A stretch of DNA of 13,031 nt from Chlamydiota bacterium (GTDB taxonomy: Bacteria > Chlamydiota > Chlamydiia > Chlamydiales > SM23-39): NCBI GenBank assembly GCA_021772165.1, contig JAJFMM010000108.1:1-13031 (forward strand), written 5' to 3'. The notes beneath the pieces were generated by a model. That model was not told the DNA's origin. It saw nothing but the letters and a program-made list of their open reading frames with translations, and did no database searches. This document shows, one piece after another, positions 7,248 to 13,031 of this stretch. Made by a program: the position numbers and the translations under genes. Numbering within the stretch: position 1 is the stretch's first letter; every line of letters starts with the position of its first letter.

Positions 7248-9105
7248 GAGCTTCAACCTCCATCGCAACGCGGGTAGGATCTTTTAATACAATTTCAAGT
7301 CTTACTGGGCAACCAGGATAAAGTGCAATAGGACCGATAGCATTGTTTTTGACCGCGAGCAACTCTCCTCCGAGAATAAATGCCTGCCTGATTTCAATGC
7401 CCGTTCTTACGGCATCGTCTCCAACTTCATTAATTCGAAGGATTGCTTTTGCCTCTTTCTTTTCAGTCGATGTTACAACAACCACGTAAGCACCAGAGGA
7501 CAAATTTGTCACGAAGGTTCTGTAAGATATCGGCACCGATTCTTTTCTTCCGTTCCCCCCTGGTCCGCCGATTTCCGTCTTTATTCTCGTTCCTTGGCCA
7601 GGCAAGAGAGTGTCTTTTTCATGGAATGCACCACTATCCTCGCCCTCTTCCGTTGGCTGTTCTGTCAGTTCCTTTCCAGTTCCCGTCATTGTAGAATTAG
7701 GTTGAAGAGATTTTCGCTTAGGATCGATTTTTCTTCCGACCAATTGTTGAGGTTTTGGTCGTCGGTCTGCTGATTCCTGAGGCTGATCAGTTTCGGTACT
7801 ATTTTCATTAAACGCCTGTTCCAAAGTCTCTTGGTCGTCAGGGAGAAAACGACTCAACCCGGGTATATTAATGATTTTTGAATCCTCTGCAGGAGACAAC
7901 GTTTTAATACATTCACGAATAAAGGAAAGGAACTCGCTCTCGGTTCTCTTATTCTCTCCCTTCTCTGGATGATTTGCATCCCATTGGTCATGACGAGGAG
8001 GCTCCATCTCTCTTAGAATTTTGTTGCCTTTCTCATTTTTACAAATGAAAACACCGCAGAATCGAAGCGGAGACTTAAAAGCCTTTTGATAAATAACCAT
8101 CCCTGTACCACGAATCATCGCCACTCGCTTAGGAAGCTCCGGGTCTCCTTCTATCAGGTATAGAGACGTCTTACCGAGAATGGGGAGGTCTTTGTGAAAA
8201 TCCACTGGAGGATGATTTGTATACGCTCGGAAGTATAAGTGAGCCGAGAAACCTGCTTTCCCAGCATGATCATCTAAAAGTCCTTTTAGAGTCTCTTTCG
8301 AAATTTTTAAATCATCTATTTGAACTTCTAGATCGCTAAAGTGAATCGCTGGCCAAAAGTTTTCAAGTACAGAAAAAACTAGCTCATTTTTCCATTCTTG
8401 GTCCGAGCGAAATCCCAAGATAACAATATCGGTACCAGCTTGAGATCTACGAAAGCGCTCTGGGATGTCATTAAATTCACGTTCTGCCGACCCTTTAGTT
8501 CCTCCCAAATATCCGGTAGCCTGGGACAGGCCATCTTTTAAGTTTGCATGAGTAGCAAGTTTTGCCACTCCTTGAAATGCCACTTTTTTATCGATGGTTA
8601 CAGTCGAATACAAAATGGTCCGGAGGAGACTGGCAACAAATGGCGCATTTTTCCCAATCCCGAAAGAACCCCCTTCTCCGCCTCCCTTGGACGAAGACCC
8701 ACTACAGCGTATAAGGTTATACCAATTTTTGTTGCGCTCAACATCGCTTCCTTCAACACCAGTTGTGTTGTAGTCTCCGATTCGAAGTGCCGAAATTGTA
8801 TTCTCCCTTAATAATTCATAAGCTTTTTTAAAAAATTGCAAAGCCTTTCTGTCATTATCCCAATATTCCGCACATCGCTTAATAGCGCTTGCTAAGCTAT
8901 CCACTTCTGGTATTTCAGATCTTGGAATATCTTCAGCGTTGAATTTCACCACTACAGGCTTGTTTGGGTCGTGCCTGGCATCAAGACTATTTTGGATTAG
9001 TTCTCGAGCCAAATAGGAATAAAAATCGCCTTTGAACGTCTCAACACCTGCATCGTGGTACCCACTTTCTTGGCCGCCATCATTGTCAGAAAAAAACCAT
9101 TTCAT
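7234..9105 (-). CDS. GHKL ATPase of the prokaryotic MORC-like (paraMORC) type
   Basis: A 623-residue protein with an N-terminal GHKL (gyrase, Hsp90, histidine kinase, MutL) ATP-binding fold. RELIQNSLDAR (34-44) is the N box with the catalytic Glu35 and Mg-binding Asn39. IGDYNTTGV (109-117) is the G1-like box with the adenine-contacting Asp111. GGGEGGSFGIGK (141-152) is the ATP-lid glycine motif. A region about 165-430 would hold the S5-type transducer domain. A charged low-complexity linker (about 440-530) leads to a small beta-rich C-terminal domain. Iyer, Abhiman and Aravind (2008) described such MORC-like ATPases in restriction-modification neighbourhoods with DNA methyltransferases, as here. 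The start at 9103-9105 is chosen because it overlaps the methyltransferase stop as ATGA and has GGAG 7 bases upstream; the open frame extends to 9129. Its likely role is ATP-driven clamping or remodelling on DNA. No nuclease motif was found in it. Confidence 0.87.
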   Translation of the reverse strand: MKWFFSDNDGGQESGYHDAGVETFKGDFYSYLARELIQNSLDARHDPNKPVVVKFNAEDIPRSEIPEVDSLASAIKRCAEYWDNDRKALQFFKKAYELLRENTISALRIGDYNTTGVEGSDVERNKNWYNLIRCSGSSSKGGGEGGSFGIGKNAPFVASLLRTILYSTVTIDKKVAFQGVAKLATHANLKDGLSQATGYLGGTKGSAEREFNDIPERFRRSQAGTDIVILGFRSDQEWKNELVFSVLENFWPAIHFSDLEVQIDDLKISKETLKGLLDDHAGKAGFSAHLYFRAYTNHPPVDFHKDLPILGKTSLYLIEGDPELPKRVAMIRGTGMVIYQKAFKSPLRFCGVFICKNEKGNKILREMEPPRHDQWDANHPEKGENKRTESEFLSFIRECIKTLSPAEDSKIINIPGLSRFLPDDQETLEQAFNENSTETDQPQESADRRPKPQQLVGRKIDPKRKSLQPNSTMTGTGKELTEQPTEEGEDSGAFHEKDTLLPGQGTRIKTEIGGPGGNGRKESVPISYRTFVTNLSSGAYVVVVTSTEKKEAKAILRINEVGDDAVRTGIEIRQAFILGGELLAVKNNAIGPIALYPGCPVRLEIVLKDPTRVAMEVEAHEAD

Positions 9106-10181
9106 TCTGTTTCTCCTTGATTGATACACTTCCTGACAAAGGCGTTCTCTAGCTCTAAAAGACAGTTTTCTGCAATACGTAGCACTAAGGGCACAGTCAC
9201 TGAATTACCAATTTGCTTTCCTAAGTGACCTCGAGCCATTCCTTCAGGAAATTTCAACTCTTCATACCCCTGAAGACGAGCACACTCTCGAGGTGTGAGC
9301 TTGCGAATACCCCAGCCATCCTGAATAACAGGCTCGTTGTGCCCGCCTCCACCCATATTCGCCATGAGCGTGAAACATAATTTAGACCTGTTCATCCGAA
9401 CATAACTTCTACGAAGCTGATATACTGCTTCAGGCTCCCCATTATTCATAGCCTCAACGAAAAGCTGGTGATATTGAGAACTTGATTTAAAATAAAATTC
9501 CTCTGAAGCCTTTTTATCTAGGTCTAGAAATTCGCGTACGTTTCTTCGAGTCTCTATTGGCAATGCTGCTGGGAACTCAAAGCTATTGCTTGGAAAATGA
9601 TCGCAATTCATAGCGACCATAAATACTCGTTCTCTATTTTGCGGTATGTTAGTGTGGGTGGCGGTGTTTAGAACTTGCGAGTCTCTTTCGCTAAACCAAT
9701 AGCCGGCCTTTTGTATTTCGATTTGTACTCTTCGAAAAGTCCGCCCTTCATCATGCGAACGAAAATTTTTTACGTTCTCAAGCAACAATATCCAAGGTTT
9801 ATTTTTCCCGAATTCGCGAATTATCCGAATGATCTCAAGGAAAAGAAGGCCTCTATCATCCTTGAATCCTAATTTTTCGCCAGCAACCGAAAATGGCTGA
9901 CATGGAAAACCGGCAGTAAGGATATGAACCGGCTCAAGGGCATCATCATACACCTTGAGTTCTTCGATACTCTTACGAAGACACCGGACATCTGGGAAAT
10001 TGAGCTGAAAAGTCTCAACAGCATGCCTATCCTTTTCATTCGCCCACATGATCTTGGCGCCGATCTGTTGAAAAGCTCGACAAAACCCCCCAATCGCGGA
10101 AAAAAGAGAACCTACCAGGACTGACGAACCAGTTCCAAAACGTTCAAAATGAGGACTCGGTGGTGTTTGAGTGGTGCGCAT
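9102..10181 (-). CDS. DNA (cytosine-5) methyltransferase
   Basis: An AdoMet-dependent C5-cytosine methyltransferase, 359 residues from the preferred ATG at 10179-10181. All main motifs are present: I (GSLFSAIGGF, with Ser where Asp is usual at the DxFxG start), IV (GFPCQPFS, catalytic Cys94), VI (ENVKNF, Glu135), VIII (QNRERVF), IX (RECARLQGY) and X (GKQIGNSV). The target-recognition region between VIII and IX is short, about 100 residues, and the target sequence cannot be read. It should be enzymatically active. It is the first gene of the four-gene operon and its stop overlaps the ATPase start as ATGA. The frame stays open to an ATG at 10325, but the extra 48 residues (KRWRGSG..., FFGYRH) resemble no methyltransferase N-terminus, so the shorter form is favoured. 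No clear Shine-Dalgarno marks either start. Confidence 0.93.
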   Translation of the reverse strand: MRTTQTPPSPHFERFGTGSSVLVGSLFSAIGGFCRAFQQIGAKIMWANEKDRHAVETFQLNFPDVRCLRKSIEELKVYDDALEPVHILTAGFPCQPFSVAGEKLGFKDDRGLLFLEIIRIIREFGKNKPWILLLENVKNFRSHDEGRTFRRVQIEIQKAGYWFSERDSQVLNTATHTNIPQNRERVFMVAMNCDHFPSNSFEFPAALPIETRRNVREFLDLDKKASEEFYFKSSSQYHQLFVEAMNNGEPEAVYQLRRSYVRMNRSKLCFTLMANMGGGGHNEPVIQDGWGIRKLTPRECARLQGYEELKFPEGMARGHLGKQIGNSVTVPLVLRIAENCLLELENAFVRKCINQGETE

Positions 10182-10189
10182 GACGAAAT

Positions 10190-10217
10190 TATGCCTATAT
10201 CCAAAAAAAAGACAAAC
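10190..10217 (-). promoter_or_regulatory. Possible promoter just upstream of the methyltransferase
   Basis: On the minus strand TTGTCT, a 16-base spacer that begins with a run of T, and CATAAT. Transcription would begin almost at the 10181 ATG, giving a leaderless or nearly leaderless message, which would fit the missing Shine-Dalgarno. It would also exclude the longer start at 10325. This is a candidate only. Confidence 0.25.
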
Positions 10218-10426
10218 CATTTCCAGTACAAGGCGACGGTTAAAAGTTGTTGGGAACACACAGGACGAGACAGTCATTTTTTCACCAGATCCTCGCCATC
10301 GCTTCACCTGTTCGCCTCCCGGCATAACAGAATGTCAAGACAGAACCATTCAAAAATATACATAACAAACGCCAATTCATTCCAACAGTTTACAAAAACA
10401 ACGCACATTTCAACAAGCAATTCTGG

Positions 10427-10448
10427 ATTAATTTCACAATTAATTTCA
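10427..10448. repeat. Tandem 10-base repeat upstream of the methyltransferase operon
   Basis: ATTAATTTCA occurs at 10427-10436 and again at 10439-10448, a 12-base period close to one helical turn. It lies about 250 bases upstream of the preferred methyltransferase start. Two copies one turn apart could be regulator half-sites, or simply AT-rich chance. Confidence 0.35.
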
Positions 10449-10458
10449 AAATATATTG

Positions 10459-10473
10459 TTGACAAGCGGTCAA
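10459..10473. promoter_or_regulatory. Short inverted repeat, possible operator
   Basis: TTGAC-aagcg-GTCAA is a perfect 5-base dyad with a 5-base centre, 10 bases from the tandem repeat. The left arm continues as TTGACA, a perfect -35 hexamer on the plus strand, but no -10 follows at the proper distance. It could bind a regulator of the restriction-modification operon. Confidence 0.25.
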
Positions 10474-10614
10474 TTCTTCTAACTTCCTCTGAAATCAGTG
10501 CAACGGTTATTTTATTGCACCTGTTTTTGCGGCTACAGAAGCCCCTTGCGATTTGAATATTCCACAGATAAAATGTAGGGAAACAAAATCTACTGAAAAT
10601 TGAGGCATTGTTCG

Positions 10615-10642
10615 GAGAGATTTTTTAGTCAAAAATTCTCTT
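10615..10642. repeat. AT-rich hairpin
   Basis: A GAGAG/TCTCT pair of arms extended by T-run and A-run halves around the loop AGTC forms an imperfect stem of about ten pairs with one mismatch. It is not GC-rich and does not follow a gene end, so it is not called a terminator. Confidence 0.3.
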
Positions 10643-10700
10643 AGGAACACTCTCTAGCAGCTCCATCACTGCCAACCGGAATTCCATCCAATTCCTTAGA

Positions 10701-10862
10701 TCAAGCCATATAATTACCTGAATGCTCAGCTTTCCAAGCATCTACAAACGCAGATCCTTGTGAATCAGCCCAATCGTCGATTACAGCATTGCCATTCTTA
10801 GTAATTGGCTGAGGAGTAATTGGGGGGAATAGGTGACAAAATTTTAAAGGGATAAAAACCAG
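10701..10862 (-). pseudogene. Coding-like remnant without a start codon
   Basis: A minus-strand frame of 53 codons is bounded by TAG upstream (10863-10865) and TGA (10701-10703) and has no ATG, GTG or TTG start near its beginning. Its second half has protein-like composition (DDWADSQGSAFVDAWKAEH) with two Trp and several acidic residues. The first half is Pro-rich. It could be the tail of a gene lost by rearrangement. I do not recognise the family, and chance is possible. Confidence 0.25.
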
Positions 10863-10992
10863 CTATACTCCGGCGAGCCTCTTACGTTGAAGTGGATTTC
10901 CCTTCATACCCTTTGGATAATGGCGTGGCCTTCTTGCCGGCGCAAGTGGTTCACCTCACAAAGAAGAGCAACAATAGAAGCATTGAATTTGG

Positions 10993-10998
10993 TATAGT
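10993..10998 (+). promoter_or_regulatory. Possible -10 element for the first acetyltransferase
   Basis: TATAGT, 26 bases before the first of three consecutive ATG codons at 11024. No clear -35 is seen. If used, it would exclude the upstream start at 10892 and support the shorter protein. Confidence 0.25.
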
Positions 10999-11023
10999 GC
11001 TCAATGATGAAAATTGCGAAGAT

Positions 11024-11542
11024 ATGATGATGACTGAAAAAATTCTGGTTCGGCCTATTTTAAATGAGCAGGATTATGCCTCTTCCCTGGCTATCCGCAG
11101 ATCAGTGTTCGTCAAAGAACAGGGAGTGCCGGAAGAGCTCGAAATCGATCATGAAAAAGAATCCCATCATTTTCTAGCGCTTTACGAACAGCTACCCGCT
11201 GCAACGGGACGTTATCGACTGAAGAAGGGATTTACCAAATTCGAGCGCATTGCCACGTTGAAACCATTTCGAGGGAAAGGGATTGCCCGAGTCCTTATGC
11301 AAAGCATGCAGTCAGACTGTCTCAAGAGGTATCCCGAATATTTACCTATGATGCACGCTCAAATCAGTGTGATCTCCTTCTATTTAAAACTAGGCTGGAT
11401 TGCTTTGGGAAACATCTTTCAAGAAGCAAATATTGACCATCAGCTCATGATTCTTCCTCCAGAAGATCCTTCGAGCCTTAAATGCTTAGCTGACCCTGAA
11501 ACAGCTCAATCAATCCGTACTTTCTTTGAACAAAAAATATAA
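11024..11542 (+). CDS. GNAT acetyltransferase, ElaA/YjcF-like
   Basis: A 172-residue N-acetyltransferase of the GNAT superfamily. The N-terminal block SLAIRRSVFVKEQGVP-x-ELEID (about residues 20-42) is the signature of the ElaA/YjcF-type subgroup, which usually begins close to its start codon. The acetyl-CoA loop is ATLKPFRGKGIARVLMQ (about 80-96), matching R-x-x-G-x-A/G, and HAQISVISFYLKLGW gives the C-terminal strand and helix. The substrate is unknown for this subgroup. The frame extends back to an ATG at 10892, but those 44 residues do not fit the family, so one of the three tandem ATGs at 11024-11032 is preferred. Its stop lies one base before the next acetyltransferase's likely GTG start, so the two form an operon. 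Confidence 0.83.
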   Translation: MMMTEKILVRPILNEQDYASSLAIRRSVFVKEQGVPEELEIDHEKESHHFLALYEQLPAATGRYRLKKGFTKFERIATLKPFRGKGIARVLMQSMQSDCLKRYPEYLPMMHAQISVISFYLKLGWIALGNIFQEANIDHQLMILPPEDPSSLKCLADPETAQSIRTFFEQKI

Positions 11543-11543
11543 C

Positions 11544-12101
11544 GTGTCCAATATTTTGAAAAAGCATCCTATCTCCATGCACTTTGAGCACTTGAGAATG
11601 GATCAGGAAAAGATGCTAAAGGGGTGGCTTACCCAAGACTATGTAGCAAAATACTGGCATGGCGTAGGGCTGCAAAATACATTCCGCTCTATTCAATGCT
11701 TTCTGAATCATGAGAAGACGCCTTTCACTCTCTGGATTGCTTATGATGGCGATACTCCTTTTGCCTACCTCATGACCTCATCGATTGATTTAGAAAAAGA
11801 GCCTCTTTTCGTAAAATATTGTGCTTCAGATGCAAAAGCAATGTCACTTGACCTCCTGATAGGGAATCGTGCTTATCTTGGCAAAGGTCTCTCTGCTCGT
11901 TTGATCCAAGAATTCCTTCTTCAGAAATGCAGCTCTGCTACAGATCTGTTCATTGACCCGGGAATCAATAATCCCAAGGCGATCCACGTATATGAAAAGG
12001 CAGGCTTTCAAAAATGCGAAGAATTCATCCCCTCATGGGATCCTGAGACGCCATGCGTTTTAATGCATCTTAAGATGGCTAAGACCCAAGTTCCTGAATA
12101 G
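11544..12101 (+). CDS. GNAT acetyltransferase resembling AAC(6')
   Basis: A GNAT protein of about 185 residues whose motif order resembles aminoglycoside 6'-N-acetyltransferases and related enzymes. A GWLTQDYVAKYWHG block (residues about 27-40) matches the WL-x-x-x-x-V-x-x-WW region, followed by PFTLWIAYDGDTPFAYL. Then come LDLLIGNRAYLGKGLSARLI (acetyl-CoA loop LGKGLS) and DPGINNPKAIHVYEKAGF, a near-exact version of the DPxxxNxRAIrxYEKAGF signature. Known family members acetylate aminoglycosides or hydroxamate and lysine side chains; resistance cannot be assumed from sequence. The start is uncertain: TTG at 11526 overlaps the previous gene, GTG at 11544 follows its stop by one base, and ATG at 11577 is a third choice. 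None has a clear Shine-Dalgarno, which suggests coupling to the gene upstream. Confidence 0.8.
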   Translation: MSNILKKHPISMHFEHLRMDQEKMLKGWLTQDYVAKYWHGVGLQNTFRSIQCFLNHEKTPFTLWIAYDGDTPFAYLMTSSIDLEKEPLFVKYCASDAKAMSLDLLIGNRAYLGKGLSARLIQEFLLQKCSSATDLFIDPGINNPKAIHVYEKAGFQKCEEFIPSWDPETPCVLMHLKMAKTQVPE

Positions 12102-12197
12102 CCACTTATACCAGAGCCTATAAAAAAATCAGTTGGGAACTTAGAGCTCATCAGGCATGCCCTTGTATATTTTGACCAAATAGGTTAACCAGATTAT

Positions 12198-12208
12198 GAG
12201 GTGATTTT
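12198..12208 (+). promoter_or_regulatory. Strong ribosome binding site of the ATPase beta gene
   Basis: GAGGTG (12198-12203) followed by 5 bases and the ATG at 12209. It fixes the start of the ATPase reading frame. A TATATT at 12166-12171 is a weak -10 candidate without a good -35. Confidence 0.6.
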
Positions 12209-12664
12209 ATGAATACAGGTTCAGTGCTTGAGATTCGCGGAAGTGTTGTCCATTTTTCCTTTGATCTCTCATTACCAAAAATTCATTCCCTCATCTACGT
12301 CAAAAAAGGTGAAGAACGCGTCTATTTCGAGGTGATCAATCAATTATCAGATACTCTTGCTCAAGGAATCGCCCTGCAATCGACTGATGGAATTTCAAGA
12401 GGTATGGTTGCTGTTGATACCGGTGAAGAGATTAAAGTCCCCGTTGGGAAGGAAGTTCTAGGACGTGTGTTCAATGTCTTTGGCGATACTATCGATGAAA
12501 AAGAATCTCTTGAACATCTCCCAAGGCGCACGATCCACCGTCCCTTTCTGCCAATGCACCTTCACTCTGCAAAAAAGGAAATTCTAGCTACCGGAATTAA
12601 GGCCATTGACCTTTTGAGCCCCATTGAAAAGGGTGGAAAAGCAGGCATGTTTGGCGGCGCCGGC
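12209..12664 (+). CDS. atpD: F-type (N-ATPase-like) ATP synthase beta subunit, 3' end lost
   Basis: The first ~152 codons of the catalytic beta subunit of a rotary ATPase. Residues 1-75 are the beta-barrel domain (MNTGSVLEIRGSVVHF... to RGMVAVDTG). Then come VPVGKEVLGRVFNVFGDTID, the HRPFLPM segment, and ILATGIKAIDLLSPIEKGGKAGMFGGAG leading into the Walker A loop (residues about 146-152), where GVGKT should follow. The RR-x-IHRP and GGKAG details resemble, from memory, the beta subunits of N-ATPases, sodium- or proton-translocating relatives whose operons start with atpD. Here too it is preceded by its own gap rather than by atpA or atpG. From the Gly-Ala-Gly onward the sequence is not ATPase, so Walker A is incomplete and this copy could not bind ATP. 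The break coincides with a change of base composition. Confidence 0.85.
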
Positions 12665-12672
12665 CTCAATAA
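12645..12672. other. Symbiont-host chimeric junction
   Basis: Upstream of about 12645 codons are AT-leaning and bacterial; downstream nearly every third position is G or C and the protein is a nucleoporin. The crossover lies in codons for MFGGAG (12647-12664), a string that fits both the ATPase Walker A loop and an FG-repeat nucleoporin. The reading frame is preserved by this shared string. An assembly or library chimera is the most economical explanation. Confidence 0.85.
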
Positions 12673-13031
12673 GCCGATGACTGCCAGTGGCACCGGCAAT
12701 CCGCGCTACCGGGCCACGCAGGAGAAGAACACGGCCGACAAGAACGGTGGCTACCTCCAGTACGCCGCCATCACGTTCATGCCCGAGTATGCCAACAAGT
12801 CGTTCGAGGAGCTGCGCCTCGAGGATCGCACCAAGCAGGCGACTGGCGGCGGCCTTGCCAGCTCGGCCTTTGGCGCGCCGGCTGGCGCGCAGTCGTCGTC
12901 GCTGTTCGGCGGCACTGGCGGCGGCAGCAGCACTGGCAGCTCGGCCTTTGGCGGGTCGGCGACGGGTGGCGCCTTTGGCGCGCCGTCGACCGCCAGTTCG
13001 CCATTTGGCAACGCCGCCTCGAACACGTCGT
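12665..13031 (+). CDS. Eukaryotic nucleoporin Nup98-type fragment (GLEBS plus FG repeats)
   Basis: An open frame to the window edge with no stop. TGTGNPRYRATQEK and, 25 residues on, ITFMPEYANKSFEELRLED match the GLEBS motif of Nup98 and of the yeast Nup116 type, the short element that binds the mRNA-export factor Gle2/Rae1. After it come phenylalanine-glycine repeats in Ser/Gly/Ala-rich sequence: SSAFGAP, SSLFGG, SSAFGG, GGAFGAP, SSPFGN. FG repeats of this type build the permeability barrier of the nuclear pore and are not a bacterial feature. Very GC-rich codon use, unlike the rest of the window, suggests a GC-rich protist such as Acanthamoeba. No intron is seen in the 367 bases. Both ends are missing. 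Confidence 0.8.

Larger units (their letters stand above)
10326..10891. other. Intergenic region between the operon and the acetyltransferases
   Basis: 566 bases without a convincing intact gene. The part nearer the methyltransferase (about 10340-10480) is AT-rich and holds a tandem 10-base repeat and a short inverted repeat that could be a control region. Around 10615-10642 there is an AT-rich hairpin. The part from 10701 to 10862 contains a minus-strand coding-like remnant. No attachment-site copy of the tRNA 3' end was found here. Confidence 0.5.

Noticed and set aside
10182..10325. N-terminal extension of the methyltransferase to the ATG at 10325
   Set aside because: The extra 48 residues do not resemble any cytosine methyltransferase N-terminus, and motif I already lies about 22 residues after the later ATG. 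Kept as an open possibility in the gene entry only.
10149..10556. 135-codon plus-strand frame across the methyltransferase start region
   Set aside because: It runs antisense over the methyltransferase N-terminus and AT-rich DNA, with no ribosome binding site and no recognisable domain.
3509..10891. A genomic island bounded by a duplicated tRNA 3' end
   Set aside because: I looked for a second copy of the T-arm and acceptor sequence (3485-3506) across the rest of the window and saw none, and no integrase gene is present.
10837..10990. Possible integrase or insertion-sequence end on the minus strand (EARRSIAGFYPF, then TGTCACCTATTCC)
   Set aside because: The peptide vaguely recalls the C-terminal region of IS3-type integrases, but it is only about a dozen residues, is preceded by a stop, and no matching inverted-repeat partner or target duplication was found.
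12751..13026. Minus-strand Pro/Ala-rich frames opposite the nucleoporin
   Set aside because: These arise from the reverse complement of GC-rich Gly/Ser codons. The plus strand carries the clear GLEBS and FG motifs.
1..13031. CRISPR array
   Set aside because: No regularly spaced direct repeats of 23-40 bases were seen; the only repeats are short and local.

Overview
The window looks like part of the chromosome of a chlamydia-like bacterium, probably an environmental, amoeba-associated member of the Chlamydiae, with a short stretch of eukaryotic DNA joined on at the right end. The main taxonomic pointer is the 403-residue DUF1207 protein at 721-1932, a family of about 410 residues recalled as largely chlamydial. 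The last ~370 bases are much more GC-rich and encode a nucleoporin of the Nup98 type, the kind of sequence an amoeba host nucleus would supply. No database search was possible, so the lineage is an inference.

Layout. (1) 1-3245, minus strand, housekeeping-like: a major facilitator transporter, then the exported DUF1207 protein, then an unrecognised acidic 178-residue protein. (2) 3434-3506, a plus-strand tRNA gene with anticodon CAT and a plausible sigma70 promoter. (3) 3578-4178, directly after the tRNA, a DUF2779-type nuclease gene broken across all three forward frames. (4) 4187-5305, a Shedu (SduA, DUF4263) defence nuclease. (5) 10181 down to 5572, a tight four-gene minus-strand operon: a complete DNA cytosine-C5 methyltransferase, a GHKL ATPase of the prokaryotic MORC-like (paraMORC) type, a conserved 279-residue protein of unknown function, and a DUF6339-like protein. 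(6) 10326-11023, an intergenic zone with small repeats and a coding-like remnant. (7) 11024-12101, two acetyltransferases of the GNAT superfamily in tandem. (8) 12209 onward, the start of an F-type ATPase beta subunit gene of the N-ATPase type, which breaks at its Walker A glycine loop and continues in frame as Nup98.

How the parts work together. Sections 2-5 read as a defence island next to a tRNA gene, a common integration site, although no integrase or second attachment site is visible. Shedu is a single-gene nuclease defence. The four-gene operon has the logic of a restriction-modification system in which the methyltransferase marks self DNA and the GHKL ATPase, with two partners, acts on unmarked DNA. 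No restriction nuclease can be recognised in it by motif, so the effector is the open question and the operon is the best candidate here for a poorly described system. The ATPase-nucleoporin junction is most simply an assembly or cloning chimera between symbiont and host DNA, because the two sequences meet where both encode a Phe-Gly-Gly-Ala-Gly string.
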